A stretch of DNA of 64,000 nt, from NCBI RefSeq assembly GCF_003286085.1, contig NW_020825345.1:744001-808000 (forward strand), in the 5' to 3' direction. Source of the stretch: Drosophila persimilis (lineage: Eukaryota; Arthropoda; Insecta; Diptera; Drosophilidae). Every line of letters starts with the position of its first letter. Within the stretch, counting starts at the first letter, position 1. The notes beneath the pieces are model-generated. The model had not been told where the DNA came from and did not search any database. It saw only the letters and a program-made list of their open reading frames with translations. A program made the position numbers and the translations under genes. Below, piece after piece: positions 33,721-47,381 of this stretch.

Positions 33721-36560
33721 CTGGAATGCACAAAAGCAAGAAGGAAGAGAGGGGGTTAGATTCATGAGAATAGTGTTAAGAAACGAACGTCGTTTGCTGG
33801 CCGAAAAGGTTAGGTGGTATGGCCTGCTCTGGCATTTAAATATGCATTTTATATTGGGGTTACGCAAAAGTTATGACCCCTTCAACCCCCTGTCTCCCGT
33901 CGCCGCTCGCCTGCGCCGTCTCGGGCACTGCCTCCTCAGATGTTGAGTTTCGACTTTCCTTTCGTGCAGCCCCCCCCTGCAGCCCCCCCCCTGCAGCTCC
34001 TCCTGTAACTTATGGGCTACCCAACTTTCGCTATGAGTCGTTCGACCATTTTGTGCATTTTATGTACTACATGCAAGTGCTCTGTCTCCCTCTCTCCCTC
34101 TCTCACTCTCCCACTCTCCCTCTCTGTCTCTCTTGCACTGTGTGCAGCTGGCATTTTTAAGCTGACATTTTCAAGTGCCAACTTTACGCAGTTAGCGCCG
34201 CATGCAGCATGCCCCATGCAGCAGCAGCAGCAGCAGCAGCGGCAGCAAGAGGAGAAACAGTCGAGCGTCGAGCACCGAAAATGATGGCGAGACATGAACG
34301 AGAAAGGCAGCAGCCTCTCTATCCCTCCATCCCTCCATCCCTCTTTTTCTCCATCCCTCTTTGCCTGTGTGCGTGTGCGTGTGTGTGTGTAGTGCAACGC
34401 CAGCCTTTTTAGCCCGCAGGCAAGCGTAAACTGTTAACGTTAAGTGATGGCAGTTAAGGCACAGAGTGAACGGCACAGTGGAACCTCTTCGACACCCATT
34501 TCTATAGGCAACGAATGCTCCAGACCTTTGGGTTTTACGAATCTATTGATAACCCTCAAGATAGACTATGATTTCTAGAAAAATTCAAAGATTTATTGGT
34601 TTATTTGACAATTTTGACCACAAATTGACTTGTTTCAAGTCGAAAATTGCCATAAAAGATGCGTCATATTTATGTAACGATCGTATAATACCGATTTCAA
34701 TCCTTAAATGTTTTTGCGGCACTGTACTTCGTTTCAGTCAGGACGGCACGGGACGGGACGGGACTAGTTTCCGTAGAACTAACGACCTACGGTGCCAGAT
34801 CAAGACTTTCCTGCAGAGTTTCTTCCAAAATCATAACGCCCTCTGAAAGGCCATCATAGTTCTTTATAAATTAACCCAAAAAACTTGTCCAAAGTTTTCT
34901 GGTGCTCAGCAAATTCTGAACTTTCCCCTAGCCCCTCCCCCCCTCCCCCCAGCCCCGGTGAAAGTGGAGATATCCCCTCTTAAAGTTCATATGGTTAAAG
35001 GGATCCCTGGGCCCATGGTGAGCGTACGAGCCCTCGGATGAAGCCGGATGAAGCTGATGACGCTGATTGCACTGACGCTTGCAACAAGCTGCAATTTATG
35101 AGCACGGAACAGACAACAGACCCACACATACAGAGGAGGCAGCAGCAGCAGCAAGGATGAAGGGAGTTAAGGATCAGCGCCACCAGCGAAAGAGGTGAAC
35201 GGGGGGGGAAGGGGGGAAACGAGGGGGATATGTCCGTTAAGGAAGCTAACGATATGTAACAGCGGTGCTGATGCTTTCTGCAGTGCCAGCAGTAAAATTC
35301 ATACAATGTCGTAAAATTAAAACACTTGTGCTGCTCCCCCACTCTTCCCCCCCCATCCCCCCAGTCACCAGAGAGAGAGAGAGAGAGTGGGAGTGGGAGT
35401 GGGAGTGGCAGTGGGTGTGGGAGAGGGACAGCGATTGCAACTACAAAGTTAGTCGTGCAGCTTTTTGGCAAAGGCAAATCGCTTTGGCCCGTTGAGTCCT
35501 CCTGTGTCTCAGTCTCAGTCGCAGTCTCAGTCTCAGTCATCGTCTCATCGTCTACTCGTTGTTCGTTGTCTACTCCTGGCTCTCAGATATCCTTGCCACT
35601 TCCTCCTGGCTTCCCCAGATACATATATCCCTCCTGCAGGCTCCTCATTTTCTCCCTTTTTTTTACTCTGCACTTTGCGGCAGGTTAAGTTTTGGGGGTT
35701 GGAAGGGCGGCGAGGCGGTTGCCATCACCGCGGGCGGGCCCTCTAACAATTTGCAACAGCACAAAAACAGAGACAGAGAGGGAGGGAGTGGGGAGATGGA
35801 GAGAGTGGAGAGAGGGAGAGAGTGGAGGGAGAGTAAAGAAGAGGGAGTCAAAATCAAGTTGCAAGCGCCTGCAAGAAAGTAACTGTCTAACAACATGACG
35901 TCCGAGACACGGCATCCTGCACCCTGCATCCTGCAACACCACATAATGGTGCAGCATCGCATCATCGCCGGGACAGCCTCCCGGGGTCGGTACTGCCACA
36001 AAATGGGTTACGAAAATTGCAGCGTTGTTAAAAAGCGATTCATGCCAGAGAACTGCAGTGGCCAGCACTTTGTGTGCCATGTGTCATGTGGCATGTGGCA
36101 TGTGGCATGCCAGCCCAAGCCTGGCACTAATCACTCCCACAAATGAAGCTACTTAAACTAATAAACCGAGAGTGGAACTGGCACTAAGATTGGATCTCGA
36201 ATCGACGGGTTTTGGGCAGGCCGGGAGCTTCAAGAACTGGAGGTTTTCCGGCGGCAATGTCATCATCAAATATAAATGGCACCCCGGGCACGGGGCATGG
36301 GGCAGCGAACACGCCCAATGCTGATAGCGTGGGGTATGAATCAAAAGTAAAACACACCCAGGCCGATCCAAACGCGACCTCAAGACAAATACACGCACCG
36401 CACACCCACCCACACAAACACAAAGAGAGACACAGCACGGCCTATAGCTATAGATACGGCTACAACTATAGATACAGCCACAGATACAGCTATAGATACA
36501 GATACAGATACAGCTACAGCTATGGCAAGATACAAATGGAGCCGCCGCACACACGCATAC
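33721..36560. other. Rbp6 intron, mixed content
   Basis: CTCTCCCT tract (34082-34130), CAG run (34219-34237), CCATCCCT repeats (34320-34360), unique island 34420-34930, GA and GTGGGA runs (35366-35413), TCTCAG hexamers (35507-35540), GGGAGAGAGTGGAGAGA repeats (35783-35840), GGCATGT repeats (36078-36110). No exon seen. Confidence 0.55.
36441..36524. repeat. ATAGCT/GATACA hexamer array
   Basis: About 14 degenerate copies of a 6-bp unit (TATAGA, TACAGA, TACAGC). Confidence 0.85.
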
Positions 36561-37700
36561 TAACGAAGTGACACGGCATTTTAGCGGCAGTGGAGAAGAG
36601 ATTAGGGAATGTCAATATTAGCCACAACGACTCCGATGAGCAGCCAGGACGGTGGGGTGCGGTGGGGCTCGAGGCAGCGCTAGGAGGAGGTCTTCAAAGG
36701 TGGAACCAGCAGACAACCGCCACAATGTTTGATGGTCATGGGGGGGCATGTCTTTGGCCGAATAATGCCTGGAAATTTGACAAATGACGTCAGGAGTGGG
36801 CGTGACGCCAGAGAGGCGGAGTGGAGAGTGGAGCAGGACCAGCCGAAGGACAGCAAGCGCCTAGGGGGGCGGTACCGCTGGCTACAATGCAGTTGACAAG
36901 AAAGTCACTCGTTGGATGGAGCGATAATGCGAATAGGGAAGGGAGGGCAGGGAGGGGGGCCAAGGAAGCCCAGAGACCAGGAATGACCCATCAATGGGTA
37001 CGACAAAAGGTAACACGCTTTAAAGGGGATTTTACTCAGGAATTTGGCTAAAATTCCATTTCTGTGGCGGGTTCCCCCCTTGAGATTATTCATATTTTCA
37101 TTTGGAAAAACTTCCTTCTTCTTGAAGTCCTTGGATTTCCATCTCCGAAACAGGTGAAGCTCTCCTAGACACTCTCAAACGTAATTCAGTTGAATAGAGA
37201 TTAAAAGATACAATTTTGTAGGTGTTTTTTACGCCCCCCCGCCAATCCTTTGATCTCCCGGAATCAGATAATCTACCAAATGGAATCTCACCACCAGCGA
37301 ACATCTTGAGCTCCTTGGAAGCTCCATCCTGCCACTTGCCACTTGCCACTTGCCATAATTCCATTTTAATCAGAGGTAAAGTTCTTCGAGGGCATAATGC
37401 CCCCTTAGGAGACTCGGGGATAATTAAAGCTGAGCGGATAATACTTTTGTGCGCCTCGGCTTTCCCCTTGAGATACAATTTGTGGTGGCATGCGCTGTCC
37501 CTCCCCCGCGCCGAATCACTTGCCCCCAAAACTGATTATTCAATTTAATGAGCCATAGTTGAAATCAAATTGACACTTTATCAGCTCTCTCCCACCGTAG
37601 CTTGGTCGGTTTCCACTCCCCTGGTCTATCACGTGGGAAGGGGCACACATATTTCATTTTGACAGAGCTGCCATCGATGGCGGGGCGGAAGGCCATTCCC
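36560..37700. other. Low-repeat unique island in intron
   Basis: Mostly unique DNA. A 108-codon plus-strand frame (37222-37548) has mixed composition, but no start context, splice sites or recognisable domain argue for a gene. Possible conserved intronic element. Confidence 0.3.
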
Positions 37701-37921
37701 ATCATCTCCTCCATCATCTCCTCGAGACGGGAACGGGGACGGGGACGGAGATGGAGATGGAAAATGGTAAATGGAAAACGCTGAAAGGGACACAGCGTCT
37801 GGCTGATGGCTGATGGCTGATGGCTGATGTCTGGTTATATTTGGCGGAGGAAAAGGCCAAATCAATTTAACACTTTCAACTAAATTATTCATTTTGCATA
37901 ATAATTTTCAAATCTGTCAAA

Positions 37922-37926
<5 letters not shown>

Positions 37927-37954
<28 letters not shown>
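37927..37954. repeat. (CA)n microsatellite
   Basis: Fourteen AC units. Confidence 0.95.
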
Positions 37955-38620
37955 GAACACAAACACTTGAGCTCATTGTTGTAAAGGCTTTTAAAGCAGC
38001 ATTTCGGCGGTCCTTCAGCGGCGTCTGCACTTTCACACGCTCCGGAATGAGCCCCCAACAAAAGGGTGGCCCGGGATTGGGGGCGCTGCGAAACGCTTCC
38101 CAAAAAGCACTCAAATAATTCCCGGGCGTCGGCTAAACCATCGCCAAAGTTGCCGCCGAGCGCGAGGCAGCAGCACAATAGCACAGCAAAACGGAAATTG
38201 GGGTAAGGGGTAAGGGATTGTAGGGGTTGGAGATGGGGTGGGATGATTGTAAGGGAATCCTGCCAAGGCGGTGGGGCGCGGTGGGTTGGGCTAAAAAGTA
38301 AAACCCTTTAACCGTGCGTAGGCGCCGACGTCCGTCCGTCCGCGAAGCGTCACAAATTCTGTTAAGCGAAAATTTCATCAACGGCAAAGGCACAAAATTT
38401 TCATTCGCCATTCAGCCCCCCCCAGTCCCCTAGGCCCCCCGGCCCCCGCCCACACCCTTGCTGGCCCTGCCACGGGCCTGTGCACGGGCTCGTTCGTTGT
38501 CAAAATGAAAGGAAAATGTCTCATAAATCCTTTTAATATTAAATGAGCTCGTTCTACGCGACAACCCATTCCAGGCAGCAGCCAGAGGAGCAGGAGGAGC
38601 GGAAGCGGGAGCAGGGGGTA

Positions 38621-38666
38621 TGGCATGTGGCATGGGGGGGCATGGGGGGCATGGGGGGCATGGGGC
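38621..38666. repeat. GGCATGG/GGGGGGCAT G-rich repeat
   Basis: Three 10-bp copies of CATGGGGGGC after GGCATGT copies; four G-runs on the plus strand, G-quadruplex-prone. Confidence 0.88.
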
Positions 38667-38870
38667 AATGAACACACTTAAAATTATGTGGCTAATGGGA
38701 GCAACTTGCCTGGAAATTGCGCCAGGCACCGGCACCAGGCGCGACACATGTTCCACGAACTGCTGCGGCTGCCACACACACACACACACAAGGGCCAGAG
38801 ATAGAGAGGAAACCCACGTGGAAGCAGGACACACACACAGGTTCTCCAGGAGCGAAGATAGAGAGGCATG

Positions 38871-38909
38871 CGGCACGGGGCACGGGGCACGGGGCACGGG
38901 GCATGGGGC
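38871..38909. repeat. (GGGGCAC)n heptamer array
   Basis: Five copies of CGGGGCA/TGGGGCA with G4 runs on the plus strand; a G-quadruplex-prone sequence. Confidence 0.9.
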
Positions 38910-40031
38910 ACTCTGTGCACTCCGCCAATTGTCATTAAATGTAATTTTTAAACCTGTTAGCGCATGTGTGCCATAAAATGTAACGTTAAAAAGGGTTCGG
39001 GGTTCGGGTTTCGGTTTTGGGTTCGGGTTTCTCGTGTCTCTCCCTAGGATGATGTGTCCTTTTTCCCTCCCCCCGTCCTGCATACAACATTTGCTTTTAT
39101 TGTGAAATTAGTCGGCAAAATGCGGCGAGCGGGGGGTTTATTAAAGTTTGCCCCGAAAATACTTGATGCGTTGCCTACAACCTGGCATCAGGGGATCAGG
39201 GGATGAGGCGGCAGGGACTGGGCTCTCACTTCAACGACAACAATTTGTAACACTTGCCGCACTTCCCGCAGAAGAATTTTCCTGCGGTAGGGGGGAGGGG
39301 GGGGCGGGGGTGGGAAAGGCCTGGGATTCCTTGTAGCCCACTCGACAGCAGAATAAAACCAAAAGGAGAGGCTTCTTCAGCATCATTCAAAGTGACAAAT
39401 TATCCATGCAAATTTAATACAACAAAAAAATACACAAAAAAATACAGAAATACCGAAAAAAAGGGGGAAAAACCTTTTGGCTCGTGGGAAAAAAAATGTT
39501 GCATACTTATGCGGGCAGAATGATAGGGGGGAGGGGTTTAGGGGGACGGAGTGAGTGGGTGTTTCCACATTGAAATATGAGAATTGATAGAAAGTTTGAC
39601 AAATGCCAAAAGGAGGCTTAAAAGGGAAATGGAAAGAGACAGAGAGACAGAGAGACAGAGAGAGAGAGAGAGAGACAGCCCGATGTCATGTCTGCTTATC
39701 TTTTGTTCATTTCCCCGCCCCCACGCCTCGTTTTGGAGCTCGTTTTATGCATAATTCGATATGCTCCATCAATGGCCCCAATTCCGTTGGGCCTTTCCAT
39801 GTTTTTGTCTTGCTTTCAATTAAAACACACACACACGCACGCACACGCACACGCACGGACATATGCATGTGTGCCACAGCTGGTGTCCTGGAATCCTGTA
39901 GCCTGTATCCCGTATCCTGTAGCCAAAAATTTGTGCAATTTCCTTTACTAATACTTTTTGCGGTCAATTTCCTTGGAAATTTGCTTGGGTTTTCCCTCCA
40001 TCCTGGCTGATTTATTGCCTCCCTCTCGGCC

Positions 40032-40048
40032 GGGGGGGGGGGGGGGGG
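40032..40048. repeat. Poly-G run, 17 bases
   Basis: Uninterrupted G homopolymer. Confidence 0.95.
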
Positions 40049-40946
40049 TGTCCTTGTGGCTGCTCCTTAATTTCGTTGATATTTATGCGGCAAATGTGCC
40101 TCCGAACGTTGCCAATAAACACGTTCCCTGCCACTGTCACTGACAAGGGATAATGGGGCAGCCAGTCCCCAGCCGAGTGCCGAGTGCCGACTGCCGACTG
40201 CCGCCTGCCCCTCTCCGTGTCTCATAGAGAAATCAACATTTGAATATGCCCAAGGGAACCGACAGACGGATAGATTTCTGGCAGGGATTGAGGGATTGAG
40301 GCACTGCCCATCAAAGGGAATGCAAATATCTCTCTCTCTCTCTCCCTCTGCCACTCTCTGCCACTCTCTCTTTTCCCAAGGCTTAAACTTGTAAATCAAA
40401 TGAAATATATTGCCAGGGCACACAAAATACATTTGTCGTTGGCGCTGAGGAGTGGAGAGGAGAGAGATTGATGCCCCAAAAAAAAAGAGTTACAAGAGAG
40501 AGCGAGAGAGTTGTGGCATTTTAATGAGCTTCATAATGCGATGGTGGGGCGGTGGTGGGGGCGGGGGGGCTGGATACATGCAACACAAAAACTAGCAGCC
40601 GAATGGAAACGTGGCAGGCAGGAAGGGAGGCAAGGAGTCACCTTATTTATGCAAAACAATAATGAATATTATACAACAAGCCCCGAAATGTAATTCTGTG
40701 TAATTAATTATTAATTTATGCGCATACATTTAACTCGCACGCATTGTCGTCGACAGCAGGAGCAGCAGGAGCAGTGCCAGGACCAGCCACCAGCCACCAG
40801 CCACCAGCACCAGGACATACACACATGTGTGTCCTCGTCGTCGTCGTCGTCGACTGCTGCTCCTTCCCCTCCCCCGCTTTTGGCATTGGTATCCTGGCAC
40901 AATGGCGGCTGGCGGCTGGCGGATACGGAAACTGTTTTGCCTCTGC

Positions 40947-40949
<3 letters not shown>

Positions 40950-40979
<30 letters not shown>
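40950..40979. repeat. (GT)n microsatellite
   Basis: Fifteen TG units. Confidence 0.95.
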
Positions 40980-40982
<3 letters not shown>

Positions 40983-41418
40983 CATCCTTTGTGCTGCCGC
41001 TTCTACCTCTTAATTGGTCGATAGGGTAGATGGTTTTTCCCCTTTGTAATTGTATGCTGTATGCCTTTAAGAGTTGTTAAAGTATTTCCTCCGAGCTCTC
41101 CATTCGGCTAATGGCTCGAGAGAAGCTCTGTATTTGGAAGGGATTTCTTCCATCTTCCTCAAGGGCAGGTTCCTCTAGCTCCCATGAGTTTTCCCCTCTC
41201 AAGCCACACCAATGGGTATCTCCTGTTCGTGTGGATGCCACCTTTATCCCCCGTTTATTGCCGCTGCTGCAGCGACTAACGACCAACAAAGTCGGTGCTG
41301 CTGCCACTGCCACTGCTGCTGGTCGCATGTTGCTGCTGTCGGTTCTAATGTTAAGTTGAATTGTCATTAAAATTGTCGTCCATAATTTCGACATTAAATA
41401 CACACACACACACAGACG

Positions 41419-41420
<2 letters not shown>

Positions 41421-41468
<48 letters not shown>
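41421..41468. repeat. (GA)24 microsatellite
   Basis: The longest pure GA run in the window, about 24 units, next to a CA run at 41400-41414. It is a candidate site for GAGA factor/CLAMP and, if the locus is X-linked, for the dosage-compensation complex. Confidence 0.95.
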
Positions 41469-41469
<1 letters not shown>

Positions 41470-41471
<2 letters not shown>

Positions 41472-44400
41472 AGTACGAGGCATAGGAGATGATGATAGCC
41501 GTCGTCTAAAGCTGCTGCTGCCTCTGCCTCTGCCTCTGGCTCTGCCTCTGCCTCTGCTGTGTATGTAAATTGCGTGTGTGGCAGGAGCAGCATCAGGAGT
41601 GCCCTGTCCTGTCCTGTCCTGTCCTGTCCTATCCTTTGCTGTGTGTGCAACACTTTTATGCGACTACAGCATAAATGCTTGCCACTGCCTCTCAAGTGTG
41701 TGTGTGTGTGTGTGTGTGTGGAGCGTGGTTAAAAAGTGCCAACGCAGCATGTTTTCAACATTGTTTAAATTTATTTGGTAGACACACACAGACACAGACT
41801 CTTGCCACAGCGACAGAACGACAGAGAAAGATGGAGATGGAGCGCACACCACTTACACAGGACACAAAGGACGCATAGATGGGGCCGACAGACAGAGACA
41901 GATTCTGGATGGACCGCAACTTGTGCTTAAAGTTCTTAAATTTGCATAACATTTGCAGAAAAGCATGTAAGGGAGGGGTGGAGAGGGAGGGGGCCCAGCC
42001 CCTGTGTGCCGCACTCATGTCCCGCCTCATATACTCCGCCTTGTGTTGTGTAATTACCAGGCTCATAAACTTCCAGGACCCAATCATCATTAGGAGCCCA
42101 ACGACGACGACGACGACGACGACGAGAACGACGGTCATTACATAATTATCGCAATCACAACCGTTGCAGGTAATTGAAATTGTGATTCCCCGCCGATACT
42201 CCGCCCCCCACCGATGCCCCACCGATACCATTCGGGTGTCCATTTGGAGTCGATTTCGGATAAAGTTTTCGAGCACAGCCCTGGAGCCGAGTGGGGCAGA
42301 GTCTCTGCCCTGCTGCCTCCGACTGTTTGTGGCTTCCATTTAACGCTAATCACTTACAGTCACACAACATGCCCCCCCCCCACAGCCCCACAGCCCCCCC
42401 TCTTGCTGTCCCACTTCCACTCTGACCCTCTCTATTGCCTCATTTCTCTGGCCAAATAATTTGTCTTTCCCATTTCCGCTGGCAAGAAGTAGAGCGGGAG
42501 AGGAGATTGAGCGAAAAGTTTCCTTCTTGTGTGTATGGTTTTTGGTTCTAGATTGTTTTTGGCCAAGGTCAAAGCAGGAAGGGGGGCGGCAAGGGGCACA
42601 AGGGGGGGGGGCCACACGGGGGCACGGATCGAGGACTAGGTGACGGTTTTGCTTAATTAGAACATTCATTAATCAAATCAAAACCATTTGCCACCCCTGG
42701 CTTTAGGCCCAGTAAGACAGAGACACAGAGAGACACAGAGAGAGAGCGAGAGAGAGAGGGAGAGCGAGATACGGGACAAAGAAAAGAAGTAAACTTTCGG
42801 CGAATGGCGGATAAACACGCACAGGGCGGCCGGGCACCCCCACTCCCCTGCCCTCCTCTGGTGGAGAGGTGGATAAAAGGTTCGAGAAATAAATTCAGTC
42901 ACATAGAAGAAAAAAAAGAGAGAAACAGCACGACAAACGGCATAACAAAGCGCACAGATTCAGGATCCAAGCCACCACACACACACACACACACCGATAC
43001 ACACACACACACACACACTAACAATCAGTGGCAAAAGCAACAAGAAAGGACGAGCGGATCCATTAAAACACATTTGTATATCTATTTTTAGGGCGAAATA
43101 AAACCTCAAACCTACCGAAAAAAAAGAGGAAAAAAGGAAAAACCAAATGGAAAGGAAAGGAAACTCCAATTCTAGGCGGAACAGCGGGCGGTAAGCGCGA
43201 ATGGCCACAAAAACTCCAACAATGGGATTCACACAACAAAGAGAGGGAGGAGGAGGAGAGGGAGAGAGGGAGGAAGAGAGAGACAAAGAGCACCCGAAAA
43301 ATACTTAAAACTACTTTAATTTATGGCTCACGCATTTCTGTGTTTAGCTCTTTTCTACTTTCATTGCTTTCTCCCCCACCCTCCACCCTCCACACTCCCC
43401 CCTCCGCCCCCTTTCCGCTCATTTCTGTTACTATTCATGAGCGGGGAGGATGGGCGGGTTGAGGACTCCACTGCCAAAGCAATCAGTCAGCAAACAACAT
43501 GGCTTTGACGCGCACTCCCTCTCTCTCTCTCTCTCCCCCTCTCTCTCCCCCTCTCTGGCGATGGCCCCACCAAAGGCATTGCCCCATAGAAACACCAAGA
43601 GATTCAAAGGCTTCTTGAGACGCTTTTCGGGGGGGAAATTAATGAGAAATCATAAATCACAAGATAATTTCTCTCTCTCTCACTTTTTTTTGGAGCTCTC
43701 TGCGACAAGTTTGATTTTTTTTTCTTTGGTCGGGGAGGGGCTTTACAAAGTCAAAGCGATATCTCGCCTGTGACTGGGACTTCTGCCAGGGATCTCTATG
43801 CCACACTGCCTGCCACTGCCACTGCCACTGCAGTCATCTGCCATGCCACCGCCCACACCGCGCTTCCCCCCCCCACCCCCTCTTCAGTGCCTTGCTGCCT
43901 TCCTGCTTTGCTGCTGCCAACTGCTGAGTGGGTAAATTATGCATAAGCGCACTACCCGGCCACATTATGACGAGGCAGGCGGACGTCTGATGCAGAACGC
44001 AGCTGCCTGGATTATGTATGAGAAGAGCCAAGAGGCGGAGTAGGGCATGGGGGGCAGGGTGGGGGTGGGGGGCAACTCACTTGTCAACGTGCTCATCACA
44101 TTTCTAGCCCTCGCACCGCACCGCACCACCGGCCGCATCCTCCGGCAATCCGTGGCACCCGCTTTTGCCGTTTATGCGCACCAAGGCAAACAAACAGCAC
44201 AAAATATTTGTATGCTAAGCCAAACACATGCCACGTAGAAGCCGGAGACGGAGCGGAGATCCCTGCCCCACCGTGGAGGCAGCCACTACAGTTCCCGCCC
44301 CCGAAACGCGGGGGGGAGGGGGCGTGGGGGGCTCAAGTATTTTGCATTGCTAAGCAGAAATTATAAATCAGGGCAATTGTTGAAGATTTGTGCAGGCCGC

Positions 44401-45200
44401 ACAACTAAACTGTCGGCATGGAAATGGAAATGGGAAAAAGGGAAAAAGAGGAGCTCAGAGGGGGGACACTGAATGAAGGAATGAGAATGAGGATTGGGAT
44501 TGCGGCACGCACGCCTCGCTGGGTTTCCCCCGGTAGTAAACGGTGGATGAGGCGATGGCTGCCGGCTCTGCTGTTGACTAAGTGACTGACTGACTCGCCT
44601 CGTCCTCGTCCTGGTCCTGGTCCTCGTCCTGGTTCTCGCGAACGTGCACAGGCAGTCGAAAATACTTCGCAAGGACGAAACGTGCAAATAAAATAACGAA
44701 CAGAAAAAAAAAAGTGCCACACCACGAACAAAATATGAATGAAATGCTAGTTTGGCGGCCTTCGAATGCCCTTCAAAGAGGGATCCCACCCATAGATCCT
44801 GGCTATTCCGAAACGATTTCCACGAAGAAGCCAAGGAGGATCTTCCCCAAGAACTTTGAGACTCTCTACAGGTCGTAGTTTTCCGGAAAACAAGGATCTG
44901 CAATGCAGGATCTGGCTTGCAGGTCCCTCCGTCTGATGGAAATCGCAATACCCTCTGGAAGGGCACACAAAAATGAATTTAACGAATATGAAAACAGACG
45001 CGAAACGGGACAAAGAAGAAGGCAGGGGGAGGCAGGGGGCCAGGGTGGCAGGGAGACGGAGAGACGGAGAGACAGGGAGACGTGGAGATAGCAAGGCAGA
45101 AACTCTCCGACTCGTCTCGGCTCTGGAATGGAGATGCCACGAGACTGAAATCATAATTTAATTTAACGTATTTTTCGTTGCCAAAATACAAGACGAGAAA
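41470..45200. other. Repeat-rich intron with unique patches
   Basis: GCCTCT hexamers (41518-41557), TGTCC pentamers (41604-41632), GT run (41696-41721), ACG trinucleotides (42100-42135), CA runs (42975-43018), CT runs (43517-43556), TGCCAC hexamers (43809-43832), CCTGGT/CGTCCT repeats (44600-44637). Unique: 41890-42090 and 44740-44960. No exon recognised. Confidence 0.5.
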
Positions 45201-45446
45201 TCACGCACACACACACAGAGAGCGACAAAAACAACAGATGGCAAGAGGGCATTGGAAAGAGAACTGTATCTGAAGCCGAAAGCCGAAAGCCAAGGCGGAA
45301 AAGTGGAAACTCTCTGCCGCCGCTGCCAGACAGCGACTAAAAGCAGCGGAAATAACACGCTCCGCAGCGCCGTTTAAAAGTGTAAAAGCCGTCAAGAAGA
45401 AATAGTGAAGGCAGAAGAGTAGCTCTCGAGGAGCAGATTCTGCCCG

Positions 45447-45516
45447 TGCCCCAGCCCCTGCCCCAGCCCCTGCCCCAAGCCCCAGCCCCTGCCCCAGCCC
45501 CTGCCCCAGCCCCAGC
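45447..45516. repeat. (CCCCAGCCCCTG)n array
   Basis: About six copies of the 12-bp unit GCCCCAGCCCCT; eleven C4 runs, hence a G-quadruplex-prone minus strand. Confidence 0.9.
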
Positions 45517-45822
45517 CTCTGCTGCTGTATGTTGCAGTCAGTTTTTCTTCGTTTTTGTGTGTGTTTTTTTGTTGTGCAAGGTTGAGTCACTTTTGGTAAT
45601 AGAATCGCAACGCGTTTTGCCTGGATTTTAATTTTAGTAATGGAAGACAATGCCCAGACGGGGCAGGGCCGGGGCAGGGCGGTGCGGGGCGACAAATAAG
45701 CTTTTTTGTGGGGCGGGGAAAGAGGGAAGAGAAGGAGAGGCTTGGGAACTCTGAAGATATGCAGAGATTTATTGCCACACGTTGCAGCAGCAGCAGCAGC
45801 ATTTGAAGTTGTCGGCGAGAGT

Positions 45823-45846
45823 CCCCCCCCCCCCCCCCCCCCCCCC
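45823..45846. repeat. Poly-C run, 24 bases
   Basis: Uninterrupted C homopolymer shortly after a (CAG)n run (45785-45801). Confidence 0.95.
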
Positions 45847-47358
45847 TCCTCTGCCCCTCTCCTGGCACACACATAAATCAATCGAAAGCAACTCTTGCCA
45901 CAGCCGTAGGATGGAGTGTGGCACGGCGGTCGGGGGAGCGGGAGGGGGCAAATTTACACATGATTTTTATTATTTAATGTTGCCCTTGCCACATGCAGCA
46001 CGTTTCACGCCTCCGCCTTCCACTTTTGTTGCTGTCGTGCGGTTTTTTAAACGATTTTTATTAGTGTTTCGGGCAGGAAAAGCGGAAAAGGCGGAAAAGG
46101 CGGAAATAACAGCCACGCGCCGTAAAGTAGACAACACATTCCGCATGCCCCAGTGTCCGTGTGTGTCCGTGTGTCCATGTGTGTGTCCGTGTGTGTGTGG
46201 AATGCAACGCTTTTGCATGGTATGCACGTAAATGACCGCCGACTGACGATTTAAATTGTTACGCCGCGTGTCCTGTGTCCTGCGTCCTGTGTGCTGTGCG
46301 CTGTGTCCTGTGGCCGTTGTCTGAAATCAAAATGCATTACGTATACGCAGGGCTGCCCCGGCCCGTGGTGGTGGGGGGGGTGTGGCACATGCATTTTATG
46401 CGTGCCACGCATTATCATTTAACATTTCCTGTTTCTGCCACATTGAATACAGCACAGCACAGCACGCAGGGGGGGACGGGGACGGGGGCCCGGAACGTGT
46501 TGGCCCAGCCAATTGTTGGCTGAATAGTTGATTGTGTCCCTGTGTCCCTGTGTGTGGCACCGTGGACGGGGCAAGGGAGGTGCAATTGATTGGCCATTGA
46601 AACGGCAATAGGCTACAGCGATTGGCGGCCGAGGGGGCGGCATGGGAATGGTGGGGCATGGTGGGGCTTGGGCCAGTAAATCACAAAAATTATACAATTA
46701 TTGTGGTATCATCATCATACGAATTTTAATGAGTTAATTGCTGCGGCTTTTCCACAGTCTATCGTTTGGACATTTCGCACGAGCCTGTCCGAGTGTGAAA
46801 AGTCCTTCCCCCCCACCCCCCAGCCACAGCCACAGCCCCCGGCATCAAGGATCTTCCCTTTTCATTTCAAAGATTGCCTGCCCATCAGCCAATGGATGTG
46901 TGTGCTCCGCTGGCAAAAAGGTTTTCCCACTTTTAATTTCCCTCTCCTTTCCCTTTTTCGACACAATTTTTGGCCAAGCAAATATTTGCCTTTTTCTTTC
47001 TGTTACCTTTTGGCGTTTTTCCTCCTTCGTTTTTTCTTTTTTTTTTTGTCTCGATTCAACGGAAAATTGCATTTCCCTTTCCACCGCCGGCACCCCCCCC
47101 CCCCCCTTCCCTCCCTGGCTCCTCTGTCAACTAATCATATAGAAAGCTTTCCTTTTTGCCATATCTCCCCCGCCCCCCACCGCCAAAGGCTGACCGAAGC
47201 CGCTGCCACTGGTATTTTTTTTGTCCACAATAATTTACAAAATTATTGCGCATACGACGCGTTGCCCCGCGTGTGTTTGTCAGCGTAAAATAAAAAAGCC
47301 GCGGAGGCGGGGAAAACTTTTACAATATTTTCCTTTTCGCAGAGGCAGTGGCAGAGGA

Positions 47359-47381
47359 GGGGGGGGGGGGGGGGGGGGGGG
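47359..47381. repeat. Poly-G run, 23 bases
   Basis: Uninterrupted G homopolymer. Confidence 0.95.

Larger units (their letters stand above)
37700..41030. other. Repeat-rich intron segment
   Basis: GGGACGGAGATGG and TGATGGC repeats (37730-37830), a CA run, a unique GC-rich patch (37970-38160), G-rich CATGGGG and GGGGCAC arrays, AC and GA runs (39630-39675, 39826-39860), a poly-G run and GTC repeats (40829-40853). No exon identified. Confidence 0.55.

Noticed and set aside
37885-38184. Overlapping frames on both strands in a unique GC-rich patch
   Set aside because: Both strands are open at once. The frames run into a CA microsatellite, and neither shows a known domain.
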